This document shows, in pieces, positions 1-8,087 of a stretch of DNA of 64,000 nucleotides. The notes beneath the pieces were generated by a model. It was not told where the DNA came from and searched no databases. It saw nothing but the letters and a program-made list of their open reading frames with translations. A program made the position numbers and the translations under genes. The stretch is from DAIOEK01 sp963721445 (GTDB lineage: Bacteria; Chloroflexota; Anaerolineae; Anaerolineales; Anaerolineaceae): positions 1 to 64,000 of the forward strand of contig CAVRIZ010000003.1 of assembly GCA_963721445.1 (NCBI GenBank). The letters are read 5' to 3'. Position 1 is the first letter of the stretch. Each line of letters begins with the position of its first letter.

Positions 1-1
1 A

Positions 2-502
2 TACTATACCGGAACCGTATTCGAAGCGCGGGATAGGGATGGTGAATTCAGGGCCATTCTGGGCGGTGGACGATACAACAACCTGGTTGCGGATGTAGGC
101 GGCCAACCCGTCGGTGGAATGGGTTTCGCCATGGGCGACATGGTCATCCGGTTGGTGCTGGAAAAGTACAAGCTGCCTGCCGGAGCTCAAACTCTTCCCA
201 GCCAGCGTGATGGTGACCATCTTTGATGAGAGTTTCACCCTATCAGTCTGTTCGCCTAGCCGCGGAGCTTCGCAGGGCGAGGCGTGAACGCAACCAACTA
301 TCCAGAGATCAGCAAACTGCCGAAGCAATTTAAGTATGCTGACCGCTCGGGTGTACGGTTCATCATCGTTGTTGGACCGGATGAGCAGGCTGCTGGCAAT
401 GTCACAGTGAAAGACCTGTCGGATGGATCGCAGGAATTGATAGCAGAGACGAAACTGGCGGTGTACATCAAGTCGAAACTTGCGCAAGGGCAGGCGGTGT
501 GA
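2..502 (+). pseudogene. hisS: histidyl-tRNA synthetase, 3' part, frame-disrupted
   Basis: This is the C-terminal part of HisRS, which charges tRNA-His; the 5' end lies outside the window. Reading from base 2 the sequence gives the class II motifs YYTGTVFEA and LGGGRYNNLV, followed by GGMGFAMG. The anticodon-binding domain then continues in other frames: ASVMVTIFDES from base 201, SVRLAAELRR from about base 247, and VNATNYPEISKLPKQFKYA from base 284 to the stop at 500-502. Each switch equals one extra base, so three extra bases within about 85 nt restore the original frame, but stops at 224 and 227 interrupt it. The domain order and ending are those of an intact HisRS. Since hisS is essential, three sequence errors, or a second intact copy elsewhere, are more likely than true loss. 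It lies 19 bases before tRNA-His. Confidence 0.85.
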
Positions 503-521
503 TAGAATTTCAGCCGATCAT

Positions 522-594
522 GGTGGCTGTAGCTCAATGGCAGAGTGCTTGACTGTGGATCAAGTTGTTGTGGGTTCGACCCCCATCAGCCACC
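522..594 (+). tRNA. tRNA-His (anticodon GTG)
   Basis: A full cloverleaf can be folded. The acceptor stem is GTGGCTG (523-529) with CAGCCAC (587-593), with the histidine-specific extra G at 522 facing C594. The D stem is GCTC/GAGT. The anticodon stem CTTGA/TCAAG carries the loop CTGTGGA, giving anticodon GTG. The T stem is GTGGG/CCCAT with loop TTCGACC. The CCA end is not encoded. It sits directly behind hisS, so synthetase and substrate tRNA are probably co-transcribed, and it is followed by a terminator. Confidence 0.95.
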
Positions 595-600
595 CCTTGA

Positions 601-625
601 ATACCCCGGAAATCGGGGTATTTTA
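601..625 (+). terminator. Rho-independent terminator after hisS/tRNA-His
   Basis: The arms ATACCCCG (601-608) and CGGGGTAT (614-621) flank a five-base loop and are followed by TTTATT. This ends the hisS-tRNA-His unit. Confidence 0.85.
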
Positions 626-697
626 TTGTCAAGTTGTTGTCCCAAAAAGGGGATAAATATGGTTGCCTATTTACTGGGTGTTATCAATGATCCATGC

Positions 698-726
698 TTG
701 AAACCCAGAATTGTTTGTGATAAACT
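698..726 (+). promoter_or_regulatory. sigma-70-like promoter for the deacetylase/aminotransferase pair
   Basis: TTGAAA (698-703) and TAAACT (721-726) are separated by 17 bases. The palindromic operator at 741-752 lies just downstream, where a bound repressor would block initiation or early elongation. Confidence 0.5.
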
Positions 727-740
727 AATAAGCATATTAC

Positions 741-752
741 GCAAACGTTTGC
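741..752. promoter_or_regulatory. LacI-family operator GCAAACGTTTGC
   Basis: This is a perfect 12-bp palindrome of the kind bound by LacI/GalR-family proteins. The same half site GCAAA/TTTGC with a two-base centre lies at 11238-11249, ahead of the ABC operon that contains a LacI-type gene (4033-5079). The binding assignment is inferred. Confidence 0.65.
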
Positions 753-776
753 AATGCGGGAGGAAGTCAATAGAGT

Positions 777-1619
777 ATGGATACGCTTAGTTCTCAATTG
801 CTCGGTTTTTCTCGAGACGCACGATTACTTATCCTCAATATTGACGATTATGGTTTTTGCATGACTGCCAATCTATCGGCAATCGAGACCCTTGAAAAAG
901 GTATGGCCAGCTCTACGACAGTAATGACCCCTCCGGCATGGTCCAAACACGCACTTAGACTGCTTAAGGAAAACAACCATATTCAGCATGGTGTACACCT
1001 TACGACCATAAGCGAGCACGAACTTTTTCGTTGGCGTCCTCTAACTTCGCCGCATAAGATATCGAGCCTGGTGGATGGGGAAGGGTTTCTTCCATTGGAA
1101 TCCGAAAGAAACAACCTGCTCCTGCGTGCGGATCTAATGGAACTAGAGATCGAATGGCGGGCGCAAATTGAACAAGTCTTGGCGACTGGGTTACGGCCTA
1201 ACCAACTGGATAGTCATTGCAACATTCATGATGCCCGGGAAGATATTTTCTGGATGACAGTCCGGCTTGCCAGGGAATATAGGCTAGCACTGCGAGTCCA
1301 CCAGCCTGAATACATAAATGCCCTAAAGCGACAGGATTTGACCGTCATCGATCACACTGATCTGGACAGTTTTGATCTGCCAACCAAAGGGAAGTCGGAA
1401 ACATACCTGAAATTGCTCCATAATCTGCCAACGGGTATTTCGGAATGGGCGATCCATCCTGCTCGTGGCACAAAAGAACTGCGTACCATCAATCCGCGAT
1501 GGCGTGTCAGGGCTGCCGATTATCAATTCTTCAATTCGGAAGAATGCAGAATGGCAATAAAAAGTGAAGGAATACAGATCATCTCATATAAATCATTACA
1601 ACCTGCATGGACAAAGTAG
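777..1619 (+). CDS. ChbG/YdjC-like carbohydrate deacetylase
   Basis: This 280-residue cytoplasmic protein belongs to the ChbG/YdjC/HpnK polysaccharide-deacetylase-like family, which removes acetyl groups from N-acetylated oligosaccharides using a metal. Family hallmarks are visible: LILNIDDYGF (metal-binding Asp pair, residues about 18-27), HGVHLTT (about 63-69) and DSHCNIHDAR (about 145-154) with the metal-ligand histidines. Length matches the family. The ATG at 777 follows GGGAGGAAG. The aminotransferase at 1633 follows 13 bases later, so the two form an operon. A LacI-type operator in the promoter links it to the ABC cluster. The substrate is not known; an N-acetylated amino sugar or aminocyclitol conjugate would fit the neighbours. 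Confidence 0.8.
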   Translation: MDTLSSQLLGFSRDARLLILNIDDYGFCMTANLSAIETLEKGMASSTTVMTPPAWSKHALRLLKENNHIQHGVHLTTISEHELFRWRPLTSPHKISSLVDGEGFLPLESERNNLLLRADLMELEIEWRAQIEQVLATGLRPNQLDSHCNIHDAREDIFWMTVRLAREYRLALRVHQPEYINALKRQDLTVIDHTDLDSFDLPTKGKSETYLKLLHNLPTGISEWAIHPARGTKELRTINPRWRVRAADYQFFNSEECRMAIKSEGIQIISYKSLQPAWTK

Positions 1620-1632
1620 AAAGGAAACCACA

Positions 1633-2835
1633 ATGCCCGGACCTGGATATTATTTTTCTGGAGACGAAGAATACAATGAAGTTATCGAAGTTTTGAAGAC
1701 CGGTCATTTATCCCGCTACGGTAAAGATGACGACCCAAAATTCTTGCATAAAGTGTATACGCTTGAACAGGAATTCATGGCAAAAATGAATTCCAAGCAT
1801 TGTCTGGCAATGGCAAGTGGCACTACAGCGCTCATGGCCAGCCTTACGGCAATCGGATTACAACCCGGTGATGAGGTTCTTGTACCCGGTTACACCTTTG
1901 TCGCGACATTTTCTGCAATTATCGCCGTCGGTGGGAAACCGGTGATGGTGGAGATTGATGATTCCCTCACCATGGATGTGGAAGATGCCCGCCAAAAAAT
2001 CAATTCTCGGACACGAGCGATCCTTCCGGTCCATATGCTGGGGAATCCGTGCGATATGGACGCGACTACGGCATTTGCAGAAGAGAATCATCTATTCTTA
2101 ATTGAGGATTGCTGTCAGGCGTTGGGTGGTTCGTATAAAGGCAAGCGTCTGGGCAGCTTTGGACAGTTGGGTGCTTTCTCCTTGAATAACTACAAGATCA
2201 TCAACGCTGGCGATGGCGGTATTTTAATCACTGATTCTGACGATTATTATGAGAGAGCATTTGCCTATCATGACCAGGGGCACAAACCTTTTCGAAAAGG
2301 TGTTGAGATCGGACACCGTTCGCTGATCGGCATTAATTTGCGGATGAATGAATTGACCGGCGCATACGCCCTGGCTCAGTTCCGCAAATTGGATTTGATC
2401 CTGGATACGCTCAGGTTTAACAAGTCCCGGTTGAAGAAGAACATTGAATCCGCGTATCTGGAAGGATTATCTTTCCGTACGATCAATGACCCCGGTGAGT
2501 GTGCCACCTTGCTGACCATTCAATTGGATGATCAGAAGTCAGCCGAAGCTGTAGCCCAGGCGCTTGGGACAAAGACAATCATTCACTCAGGTTGGCATGT
2601 ATACGACAATATGGAGCAGATCCTGGCACATCGAGACGAAAACGGAGAGTTACTATATCATCCGCACATGCTACCAAAAACCGATGATATTCTGGCAAGA
2701 TCCATCAATTTGAGTGTGGGTGTTGTAGATCCAGGCTTGGGAGCTGATTTCGGGATCTATCCGCTTTCGACTGAAGCTGAGATCGATCAGGTGGCCGAGA
2801 AATTCATTAGAACGCTGAAGCCCATATTAGGATAA
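1633..2835 (+). CDS. DegT/DnrJ/EryC1/StrS family aminotransferase
   Basis: This 400-residue PLP enzyme of fold type I belongs to the sugar/cyclitol aminotransferase family. Visible features are the cofactor-binding MASGTTALMASL, the aspartate region LIEDCCQALGGSYKG, and the PLP-lysine context FSLNNYKIINAGDGG. A longer reading from 1564 is possible but would overlap the deacetylase by 56 bases. The ATG at 1633 is preferred because AAAGGAAACC precedes it and MPGPGYYFSGDEE starts like the family. StrS-type members aminate scyllo-inosose and 4-keto sugars. Beside an IolG/MocA-like dehydrogenase and an IolE/MocC-like protein, a cyclitol or amino-sugar substrate is plausible, with the reaction in either direction. 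Confidence 0.85.
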   Translation: MPGPGYYFSGDEEYNEVIEVLKTGHLSRYGKDDDPKFLHKVYTLEQEFMAKMNSKHCLAMASGTTALMASLTAIGLQPGDEVLVPGYTFVATFSAIIAVGGKPVMVEIDDSLTMDVEDARQKINSRTRAILPVHMLGNPCDMDATTAFAEENHLFLIEDCCQALGGSYKGKRLGSFGQLGAFSLNNYKIINAGDGGILITDSDDYYERAFAYHDQGHKPFRKGVEIGHRSLIGINLRMNELTGAYALAQFRKLDLILDTLRFNKSRLKKNIESAYLEGLSFRTINDPGECATLLTIQLDDQKSAEAVAQALGTKTIIHSGWHVYDNMEQILAHRDENGELLYHPHMLPKTDDILARSINLSVGVVDPGLGADFGIYPLSTEAEIDQVAEKFIRTLKPILG

Positions 2836-2897
2836 TAAGGCGATCAGCTGATCCTTAGGAGCGGCAATCATACATACTGAATTGATAAATAAATGCT

Positions 2898-2914
2898 ATT
2901 GCGCATAGTTTATA
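2898..2914. repeat. 17-bp sequence repeated at 37378-37394
   Basis: ATTGCGCATAGTTTATA occurs here between two convergent genes, and again, identically, between two other convergent genes at 37378. The flanks are only loosely similar. The function is unknown. Confidence 0.6.
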
Positions 2915-2921
2915 GAATAAC

Positions 2922-2963
2922 AAATCGGGAATGTTGTGTATTGGCCAACATTCCCGATTTTTA
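2922..2963. terminator. bidirectional terminator between convergent genes
   Basis: A perfect 15-bp stem, AAATCGGGAATGTTG (2922-2936) with CAACATTCCCGATTT (2946-2960), has a nine-base loop and a T run on the + side (A run on the other). It separates the aminotransferase from the convergent dehydrogenase. Confidence 0.9.
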
Positions 2964-2978
2964 GCGAATAATATTTGG

Positions 2979-4001
2979 TTAGTGGTCGACTTCAGATAGT
3001 TTTACCGGGCGGTTCTCATCGTATGATTTTCGGGCAGCCAGTCCCATGACAACCGGGGGACGACCATCTCGACCGGTAACAAGAGTGGGACGATCTTCCA
3101 AAACAGCCTGGGCAAAAGCTTTCATCTCAGCAATGTAGCTTTCTGTATATCTCTCCACAAAGAAATAAAGCGGGAGATCATGTTGGATGGATTGGCTATT
3201 ACTAAGGATGGCGTTATTCGGGTAGTTGTTTTGAATCTGTACACAGCCTTTGCTGCCAAAGACTTCGACCCGTTGATCGTATCCATAGGTTGCTTTTTCG
3301 CTATTATCAATCGTTCCAAGCGTGCCGTCTTCGAATATTAGCATCAGCAGCACGGTGTCAAGATCGCCGACCTTGCCAATTTCAGGATCGATCCGAACTC
3401 CGCCACTTGCATATATTTCCGTTACTTCACAACCTACCAGGTAGCGAGCCATGTCGAAATCATGAATGGTCATATCCATGAATATCCCACCTGATGTTTT
3501 GCAATACTCGGCGGTAGGAGGTTCAGGATCACGACTGATTATATGAAGCAGGTGTGGTTCGCCAATTTCGCCCTTTATGATCGCATTACGGACGCGGGCG
3601 AAATTTGGATCAAAGCGACGATTAAATCCGACCTGTAACTTAACTCCAGATTTGTCCACTAATGCCAGGGCTTCATCTATTTTTTTTAGGTCATACGAGA
3701 TAGGTTTCTCGCAGAAGATATGCTTTCCTGCCTGGGCTGCCTCGCAGATGATCTGGGCATGCGTGTTTGTAGACGAACAAATGGCGACAGCATCAATCGA
3801 TGGATCAGTCAGAATTTCATGATAATCAGCAACTGCCTTTGGTACACGGAGCCTTTCTGCCAGGTCAGACGCCGAAGCATAATTCACATCTGCAATAATC
3901 GATAATTTTGTTTCAGGAATTCTAAAAGCCAAATTTTCGGCATGTACCTTCCCGATCATTCCTGCGCCGATAACCCCGAGATTCAATTGTCTTTGAGCCA
4001 T
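2979..4001 (-). CDS. Gfo/Idh/MocA family oxidoreductase, inositol 2-dehydrogenase-like
   Basis: This 340-residue NAD(P)-dependent dehydrogenase has the Rossmann motif GVIGAGMIGKVHAENL at the N-terminus, the catalytic-lysine motif FCEKPIS (about residues 93-99), and GGIFMDMTIHDFDMARYL (about 170-187), which is typical of IolG-type inositol dehydrogenases. These oxidise myo- or scyllo-inositol, or amino derivatives as in rhizopine MocA. The ATG at 4001 follows AGGAGAGAACT. It is the last gene of the - strand ABC/LacI/IolE-like operon, 31 bases after the LacI gene. Substrate assignment within the family is inference. Confidence 0.8.
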   Translation of the reverse strand: MAQRQLNLGVIGAGMIGKVHAENLAFRIPETKLSIIADVNYASASDLAERLRVPKAVADYHEILTDPSIDAVAICSSTNTHAQIICEAAQAGKHIFCEKPISYDLKKIDEALALVDKSGVKLQVGFNRRFDPNFARVRNAIIKGEIGEPHLLHIISRDPEPPTAEYCKTSGGIFMDMTIHDFDMARYLVGCEVTEIYASGGVRIDPEIGKVGDLDTVLLMLIFEDGTLGTIDNSEKATYGYDQRVEVFGSKGCVQIQNNYPNNAILSNSQSIQHDLPLYFFVERYTESYIAEMKAFAQAVLEDRPTLVTGRDGRPPVVMGLAARKSYDENRPVKLSEVDH

Positions 4002-4032
4002 AGTTCTCTCCTAAGTTGATCAAGATGTTTGA

Positions 4033-5079
4033 TCATGGTATCAATTTTGGTGCGGATGTACTCTCTCTAACAACCAGAAATGGATCCAGTAAGGTGTCTT
4101 CCACGACTCGACCTGCAAGGCAATCCATCAACATTTTCATGGCGATCTGACCAATTTCTCGTTTGGGTTGGTGGATCGTGGTCAATGCAGGTTGGATGAT
4201 CTCGGAAATCGTATTGTCGTCAAAGCCTATGATACTCAGGTCATTTGGGATTGAAACACCTGATTTTCGACAGGCGTCGATTACCCCCGCAGCGACCGTA
4301 TCGCAGTAACAGAAAACTGCCGTAGCTTCCGTCTTCAGAATTTGAACTGCGAGTTCTCTGCCGATAGCGATATCCAATGATAATGCGCCTGGAGATTCAT
4401 CCAGATTTTTACAAACCCATTCTGTTTGAACGGGAAGTGAGTTCTTTTTCATTGTAGCCAGATACCCATTCAACCGGAGTTCGTTGGAACCAGGTCTATT
4501 GCTGACACCCAGGTAACCAATCTTGCGATGACCGATATCGATGAGATATTGGACTGCCTGGCAGGCTCCTAGAAAATCGTTAACAGACACAGAGAACAGG
4601 TTATTCTGACCTTCCTGGGCTTCAGTATTTACCACGATCACAGGGATCCGAATCTGACCGAGGCGCTCGGTATAGCCGGGACCAATACGTGAGGATGCGA
4701 CGATGACGCCATCCACTCTCCGCCTCCCGAATGTCTCAATTATCCGAATTTCTTCCTCCGGGTCATTATTGGATGAAGCGAAGAAGACACTGATGCCTGC
4801 CTTCCTGGCTTCATCTTCAACTCCATGGACAATATCTGCGAAAAACGGATCGGCAATCGTCGTTATTACCAATCCGACCGAATTTGTCTGATGTGATTGA
4901 AGACTCTGAGCCAATGCATTTGGCGTATATCCCATCGATTTGGCAATCTCATGGATATTATCACGGACATTTTGGCTGATCAGAGGGCTATCATTAAGCG
5001 CTCTGGAGACAGTTGAGTATGAAACCCCAGCCGTTTTAGCAATATCCTTGATCGATACCCTGTATGAGATTGCCATCAT
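4033..5079 (-). CDS. LacI-family transcriptional repressor
   Basis: This protein of about 348 residues has an N-terminal helix-turn-helix (VSIKDIAKTAGVSYSTVSRAL), the hinge helix region NALAQSLQSHQT, and a periplasmic-binding-like effector domain ending FLVVRESTS. The ATG at 5079 is preferred over 5103 because AGGATTA lies just before it. TVSRAL-type recognition helices bind palindromes of the form GCAAACGTTTGC. Such sites stand before the + strand deacetylase (741-752) and before the first gene of its own operon (11227-11260), so autoregulation and control of both units are likely. The effector is presumably the imported cyclitol or sugar. Confidence 0.9.
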   Translation of the reverse strand: MMAISYRVSIKDIAKTAGVSYSTVSRALNDSPLISQNVRDNIHEIAKSMGYTPNALAQSLQSHQTNSVGLVITTIADPFFADIVHGVEDEARKAGISVFFASSNNDPEEEIRIIETFGRRRVDGVIVASSRIGPGYTERLGQIRIPVIVVNTEAQEGQNNLFSVSVNDFLGACQAVQYLIDIGHRKIGYLGVSNRPGSNELRLNGYLATMKKNSLPVQTEWVCKNLDESPGALSLDIAIGRELAVQILKTEATAVFCYCDTVAAGVIDACRKSGVSIPNDLSIIGFDDNTISEIIQPALTTIHQPKREIGQIAMKMLMDCLAGRVVEDTLLDPFLVVRESTSAPKLIP

Positions 5080-5144
5080 TAATCCTGTATGGGAAGCATC
5101 CAATCAATTGAAGATTTATCATCCACCAGGTAATTGCATTGGAT

Positions 5145-6078
5145 TCAAAGTCCTATTGACGCCAGATACTCTCGATTTCGTTTGGCACTTTCTTTTGGTT
5201 GACCCATCCCCGGAAGGACATCCTGTTCAACTAGGACCCAACCTGCATAGTCACGATTACGCAGCCAATCGACTACACCTTTGAAGTCGACGCAACCTTT
5301 TCCTAATTCACAGAAAAGGCCCTGGTAAAGTGCCGTAAGATAATCTAATTTCTCTCTTCGTGTTTTTGCGGCAATTTCCTTATGGCAATCCTTAAAATGG
5401 ATATAGGAAATGCGTTCCGCATAACGATCAAAGACTGGAACAAGATTTCCATCGGAGCCAAGCCCATCAATACCAGCTCCAAAAACATAATGGCCAGTAT
5501 CAAATACGAGATTGATTAGTTTGCCGTCGGTATGCTCAAGAAATGCATCGATCTCCCAGGGAGTTTCCACGTAACCAGCGCTGTGGTGATGGAATAGGGT
5601 AGGCAAACCGTACTCTTCTTGAACCGCTTTGGCCATTGTCTGAACACCCCTGGCGAAAATCTTCCACTCTGCGGCAGATAATCCCATTTCTTTGGTGGCA
5701 CTGCCGGCATTTTGAGAACGGACCGGTTCGGAGGTGTTGTCATCCGCCAGGATGATATAAGGTTTATTATCGGAAGATTCAGCTAGAAGTTTTGCAATTT
5801 TCAAAACCTCAGCCTGTCCAGCGGCATGAGCTTCCTCTTTCTTGAAAGGCACATTGGACATAGGCTCCGAGCATGGTCAATTTGCGGCTTTCTATCTCTT
5901 TCCGCAAGTCCGCTGGATTAGTCGGCATGAAACCCCAATCACCCAACTCGGTCGCGGTATAACCAGTTTCTACTAATTCATCAAGCATTTGTGTGTAACC
6001 AATTGGATTGACGTCGTACCCCTCAAATTCCAATGTTCCCCAAGAGCATGGTGCATTACCGACTTCGATCTTTTTCAT
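5145..6078 (-). pseudogene. IolE/MocC-like TIM-barrel dehydratase/isomerase, frameshifted
   Basis: This is an AP-endonuclease-2/xylose-isomerase-like TIM barrel. The start MKKIEVGNAPCSWGTLEF strongly resembles IolE (2-keto-myo-inositol dehydratase) and MocC. The first part runs from 6078 to about 5850, where the frame changes. Removing one T after GTCCAA gives GAYVQVPFKKEEAHA, and the protein then runs to 5145 (310 residues in total, the normal family length). Conserved barrel pieces are NLVFDTGHYVFGAG and YIHFKDCH (metal-ligand region). AAGGAG precedes the ATG at 6078. It follows the ABC ATPase gene and precedes lacI. Family membership is clear; the exact reaction (inosose dehydration or epimerisation) is inferred. 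Confidence 0.8.
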
Positions 6079-6140
6079 TTTTTCTCCTTCTGGCATGTTT
6101 ATCTCAATGATTCATTGAATTTGTTACGGAAATCCATTCA

Positions 6141-6178
6141 ACATATCCGGATTATGACCATCCATGAACCGGATATGT
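6141..6178 (-). terminator. intra-operon hairpin between ATPase and IolE-like gene
   Basis: A 10-bp inverted repeat, ACATATCCGG with CCGGATATGT, has an 18-base loop and no U tract. It is more likely an RNA-processing or stability hairpin than a full terminator. Confidence 0.4.
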
Positions 6179-6189
6179 ATTCTTCGATA

Positions 6190-6963
6190 TCATGATTCTC
6201 GATCGCCTGTGATCAAATCTGCTATGTCATCTTCAGATAATTCACCTTTGAAATAGGTGCCAACGGAACGTCCCTGACGAATAACCGTGTAACTATCAGC
6301 ACTCATGAAGACATGATGAACATTGTGTGTGATGAAAATGACAGCCAAATTCCTCTCGCGCGCATTATCAATATAAGAAAGTACTTTGCGGGTTTCTGCC
6401 ACCGATAAGGCAGAAGTAGGCTCATCCAGAATAAGGACTTGAGCACCGAAATATACTCCTCGACCAATCGCAATGGATTGGCGTTCACCTCCGGAAAGGC
6501 TGCCTACCCTTTCAGCTGACGATCGAATTTCGATTCCTATATCATGAAGAGACGTTCGACATACTTCATCCATTTTCCGAAGATCGAGGAAAGGTACTGG
6601 ACCTATTTTCTTCTCCATTTCACGACCAAGGAAGAAGTTGCGTGAAATACTCATCAGGTTAACCAGGGCGAGATCCTGATAAACCGCTTCTATCCCTATT
6701 TCCCTGGCTTCTTTAGGAGAGCGGATCTGAACCGGTTTTCCTTGAAAGAAAATCTGTCCTGTGGTTGGAGAGTGGACGCCCATTAATATTTTGATTAGTG
6801 TAGATTTACCAGCGCCGTTATCACCTAATAATGCCCGCACTTCACCTTTTTCGACTCCAAAATTGATATCCTGCAAAGCAGTGATAGTCCCAAATTTACG
6901 GGATATGTTTTCCATCCATACCAGTGAATTGCGACTGTGTTTGATTTTATTTTCAACCATCAT
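6190..6963 (-). CDS. CUT2-type sugar ABC transporter ATP-binding protein (single domain)
   Basis: This ATPase of about 257 residues has Walker A GDNGAGKSTLIKI, signature LSGGERQSIAIGRG, Walker B VLILDEPTSAL and the H-loop FITHNVHH. It is a single-domain FrcA-like subunit, half the size of RbsA-type fused ATPases, so two copies should dimerise. The ATG at 6963 is preferred over 6975 because GGAG lies seven bases before it. It would power the two permeases encoded at 7005-8006 and 10177-11175. Confidence 0.9.
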   Translation of the reverse strand: MMVENKIKHSRNSLVWMENISRKFGTITALQDINFGVEKGEVRALLGDNGAGKSTLIKILMGVHSPTTGQIFFQGKPVQIRSPKEAREIGIEAVYQDLALVNLMSISRNFFLGREMEKKIGPVPFLDLRKMDEVCRTSLHDIGIEIRSSAERVGSLSGGERQSIAIGRGVYFGAQVLILDEPTSALSVAETRKVLSYIDNARERNLAVIFITHNVHHVFMSADSYTVIRQGRSVGTYFKGELSEDDIADLITGDRES

Positions 6964-7004
6964 TGTTGTCTCCATATTTTTTACCTGCGAAAGCCTTTGA
7001 TGGA

Positions 7005-8006
7005 TTAATTTCTATTTCGTAAATAATTGTTCATGATTGCGGCCAAAATTATGGTGACGCCTACAATTGCTTCAAAGTTATCCGCAGGAATAAACGAGAT
7101 ATTCATTAACACCACACCTGTACGAAGCATGCTGATTATCAATGCTCCAATTAGAGCTCCCCAGATGCTGCCTGCGCCACCGGTTATGAGAGTTCCGCCA
7201 ACCACGGCTGCCGCAATTGCCGAAAGATCCATTCCGTCACCGGATGCGACCCGCACTGTATAGTATTGGCTGAATAATAGAATTCCTGAAATACCTGCCA
7301 GGGTACCTGAAATTACGAAACTCAATATCTTTACTTTCTTGACATTAACACCCTGACCCAGGGCTGCACCGGCATTCCCACCAACTGCAAAGACATGGTT
7401 CCCAAACCGGGTACGTGAGAGGATTAGCTGAAATATTAGGACCAATAGTACCAACCAGATCAACGAATTCCGGAAATTAGCTTCCGGCAAGAATTGGTTC
7501 AAGAACGTGAAACGACCATTGAAGAGATTGTATATCGGTAAGCGGTCAACAGTTTGAAGCATTGTGCCCGCAGTAATTACCCATAACAGACCGCGATACA
7601 AATATTTCGTACCAAGCGTTACGATGAACGAAGGTATTCCTGTCCAGACCAAAATCAATCCATTTATAGCCCCTAACAGGGCAGGGACCAGGATCGCCAA
7701 GAATAATCCGAGTACTGGTTGGCCTGCCATGGATAATCCACCGTAGAGGTAACCTCCTACTGCCATGAGAGATCCCACAGAGAGATCGAACTCACCTGAG
7801 ATCATCAACATGGCAACCCCAACCGTAAGTGCACCGGTTAGTGTTGCCGCATTAATTATTCCGGTGACCGAGCGGAAGGAAAAGAACTTTGGAACAAAGA
7901 TTGATAACAGGATAAAAATGACAATTAATACAGCCAACGGACCAGTAACTGTGGATTCTGAAAAGAAATGCCTGATTTTATGATTCCAGGAGCCAGAAGC
8001 TCTCAT
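7005..8006 (-). CDS. CUT2-type sugar ABC transporter permease (first of two)
   Basis: This 333-residue RbsC/FrcC-family membrane protein has many hydrophobic segments. It carries GEFDLSVGSLMAVGGYLYGG and the cytoplasmic motif GGNAGAALGQGVNVKKVKI, followed by AAAVVGGTLITGGAGSIWGAL. Permeases of this family normally form homodimers. Here a second, different permease of almost the same size lies in the same operon, so a heterodimer is likely. The ATG at 8006 follows AGGTGAAAT. A strong hairpin separates it from the binding-protein gene upstream. Confidence 0.9.
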   Translation of the reverse strand: MRASGSWNHKIRHFFSESTVTGPLAVLIVIFILLSIFVPKFFSFRSVTGIINAATLTGALTVGVAMLMISGEFDLSVGSLMAVGGYLYGGLSMAGQPVLGLFLAILVPALLGAINGLILVWTGIPSFIVTLGTKYLYRGLLWVITAGTMLQTVDRLPIYNLFNGRFTFLNQFLPEANFRNSLIWLVLLVLIFQLILSRTRFGNHVFAVGGNAGAALGQGVNVKKVKILSFVISGTLAGISGILLFSQYYTVRVASGDGMDLSAIAAAVVGGTLITGGAGSIWGALIGALIISMLRTGVVLMNISFIPADNFEAIVGVTIILAAIMNNYLRNRN

Positions 8007-8042
8007 TTGATTTCACCTGTTCGATGTGGATTCTTCAAAAGC

Positions 8043-8073
8043 GACCGGGTAGAAAGTTGCTTTCTACCCGGTC
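8043..8073 (-). terminator. hairpin between binding-protein and permease genes
   Basis: The 14-bp arms GACCGGGTAGAAAG and CTTTCTACCCGGTC flank a three-base loop, with no long U tract on the transcribed side. Hairpins of this kind after binding-protein genes usually stabilise the upstream mRNA or partly terminate, giving excess binding protein. Confidence 0.7.
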
Positions 8074-8087
8074 CATTCTGTGAAATT

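Noticed and set aside
560..641. TCAAGTTGTTGT occurs inside tRNA-His and again at about 630-641, like a possible attachment-site duplication.
   Set aside because: Only 12 bases, not at the tRNA 3' end, and no integrase or element boundary lies nearby.
545..790. Open frame running from inside tRNA-His through the terminator and operator.
   Set aside because: It overlaps the tRNA and regulatory sites, has no ribosome site and no recognisable protein features.
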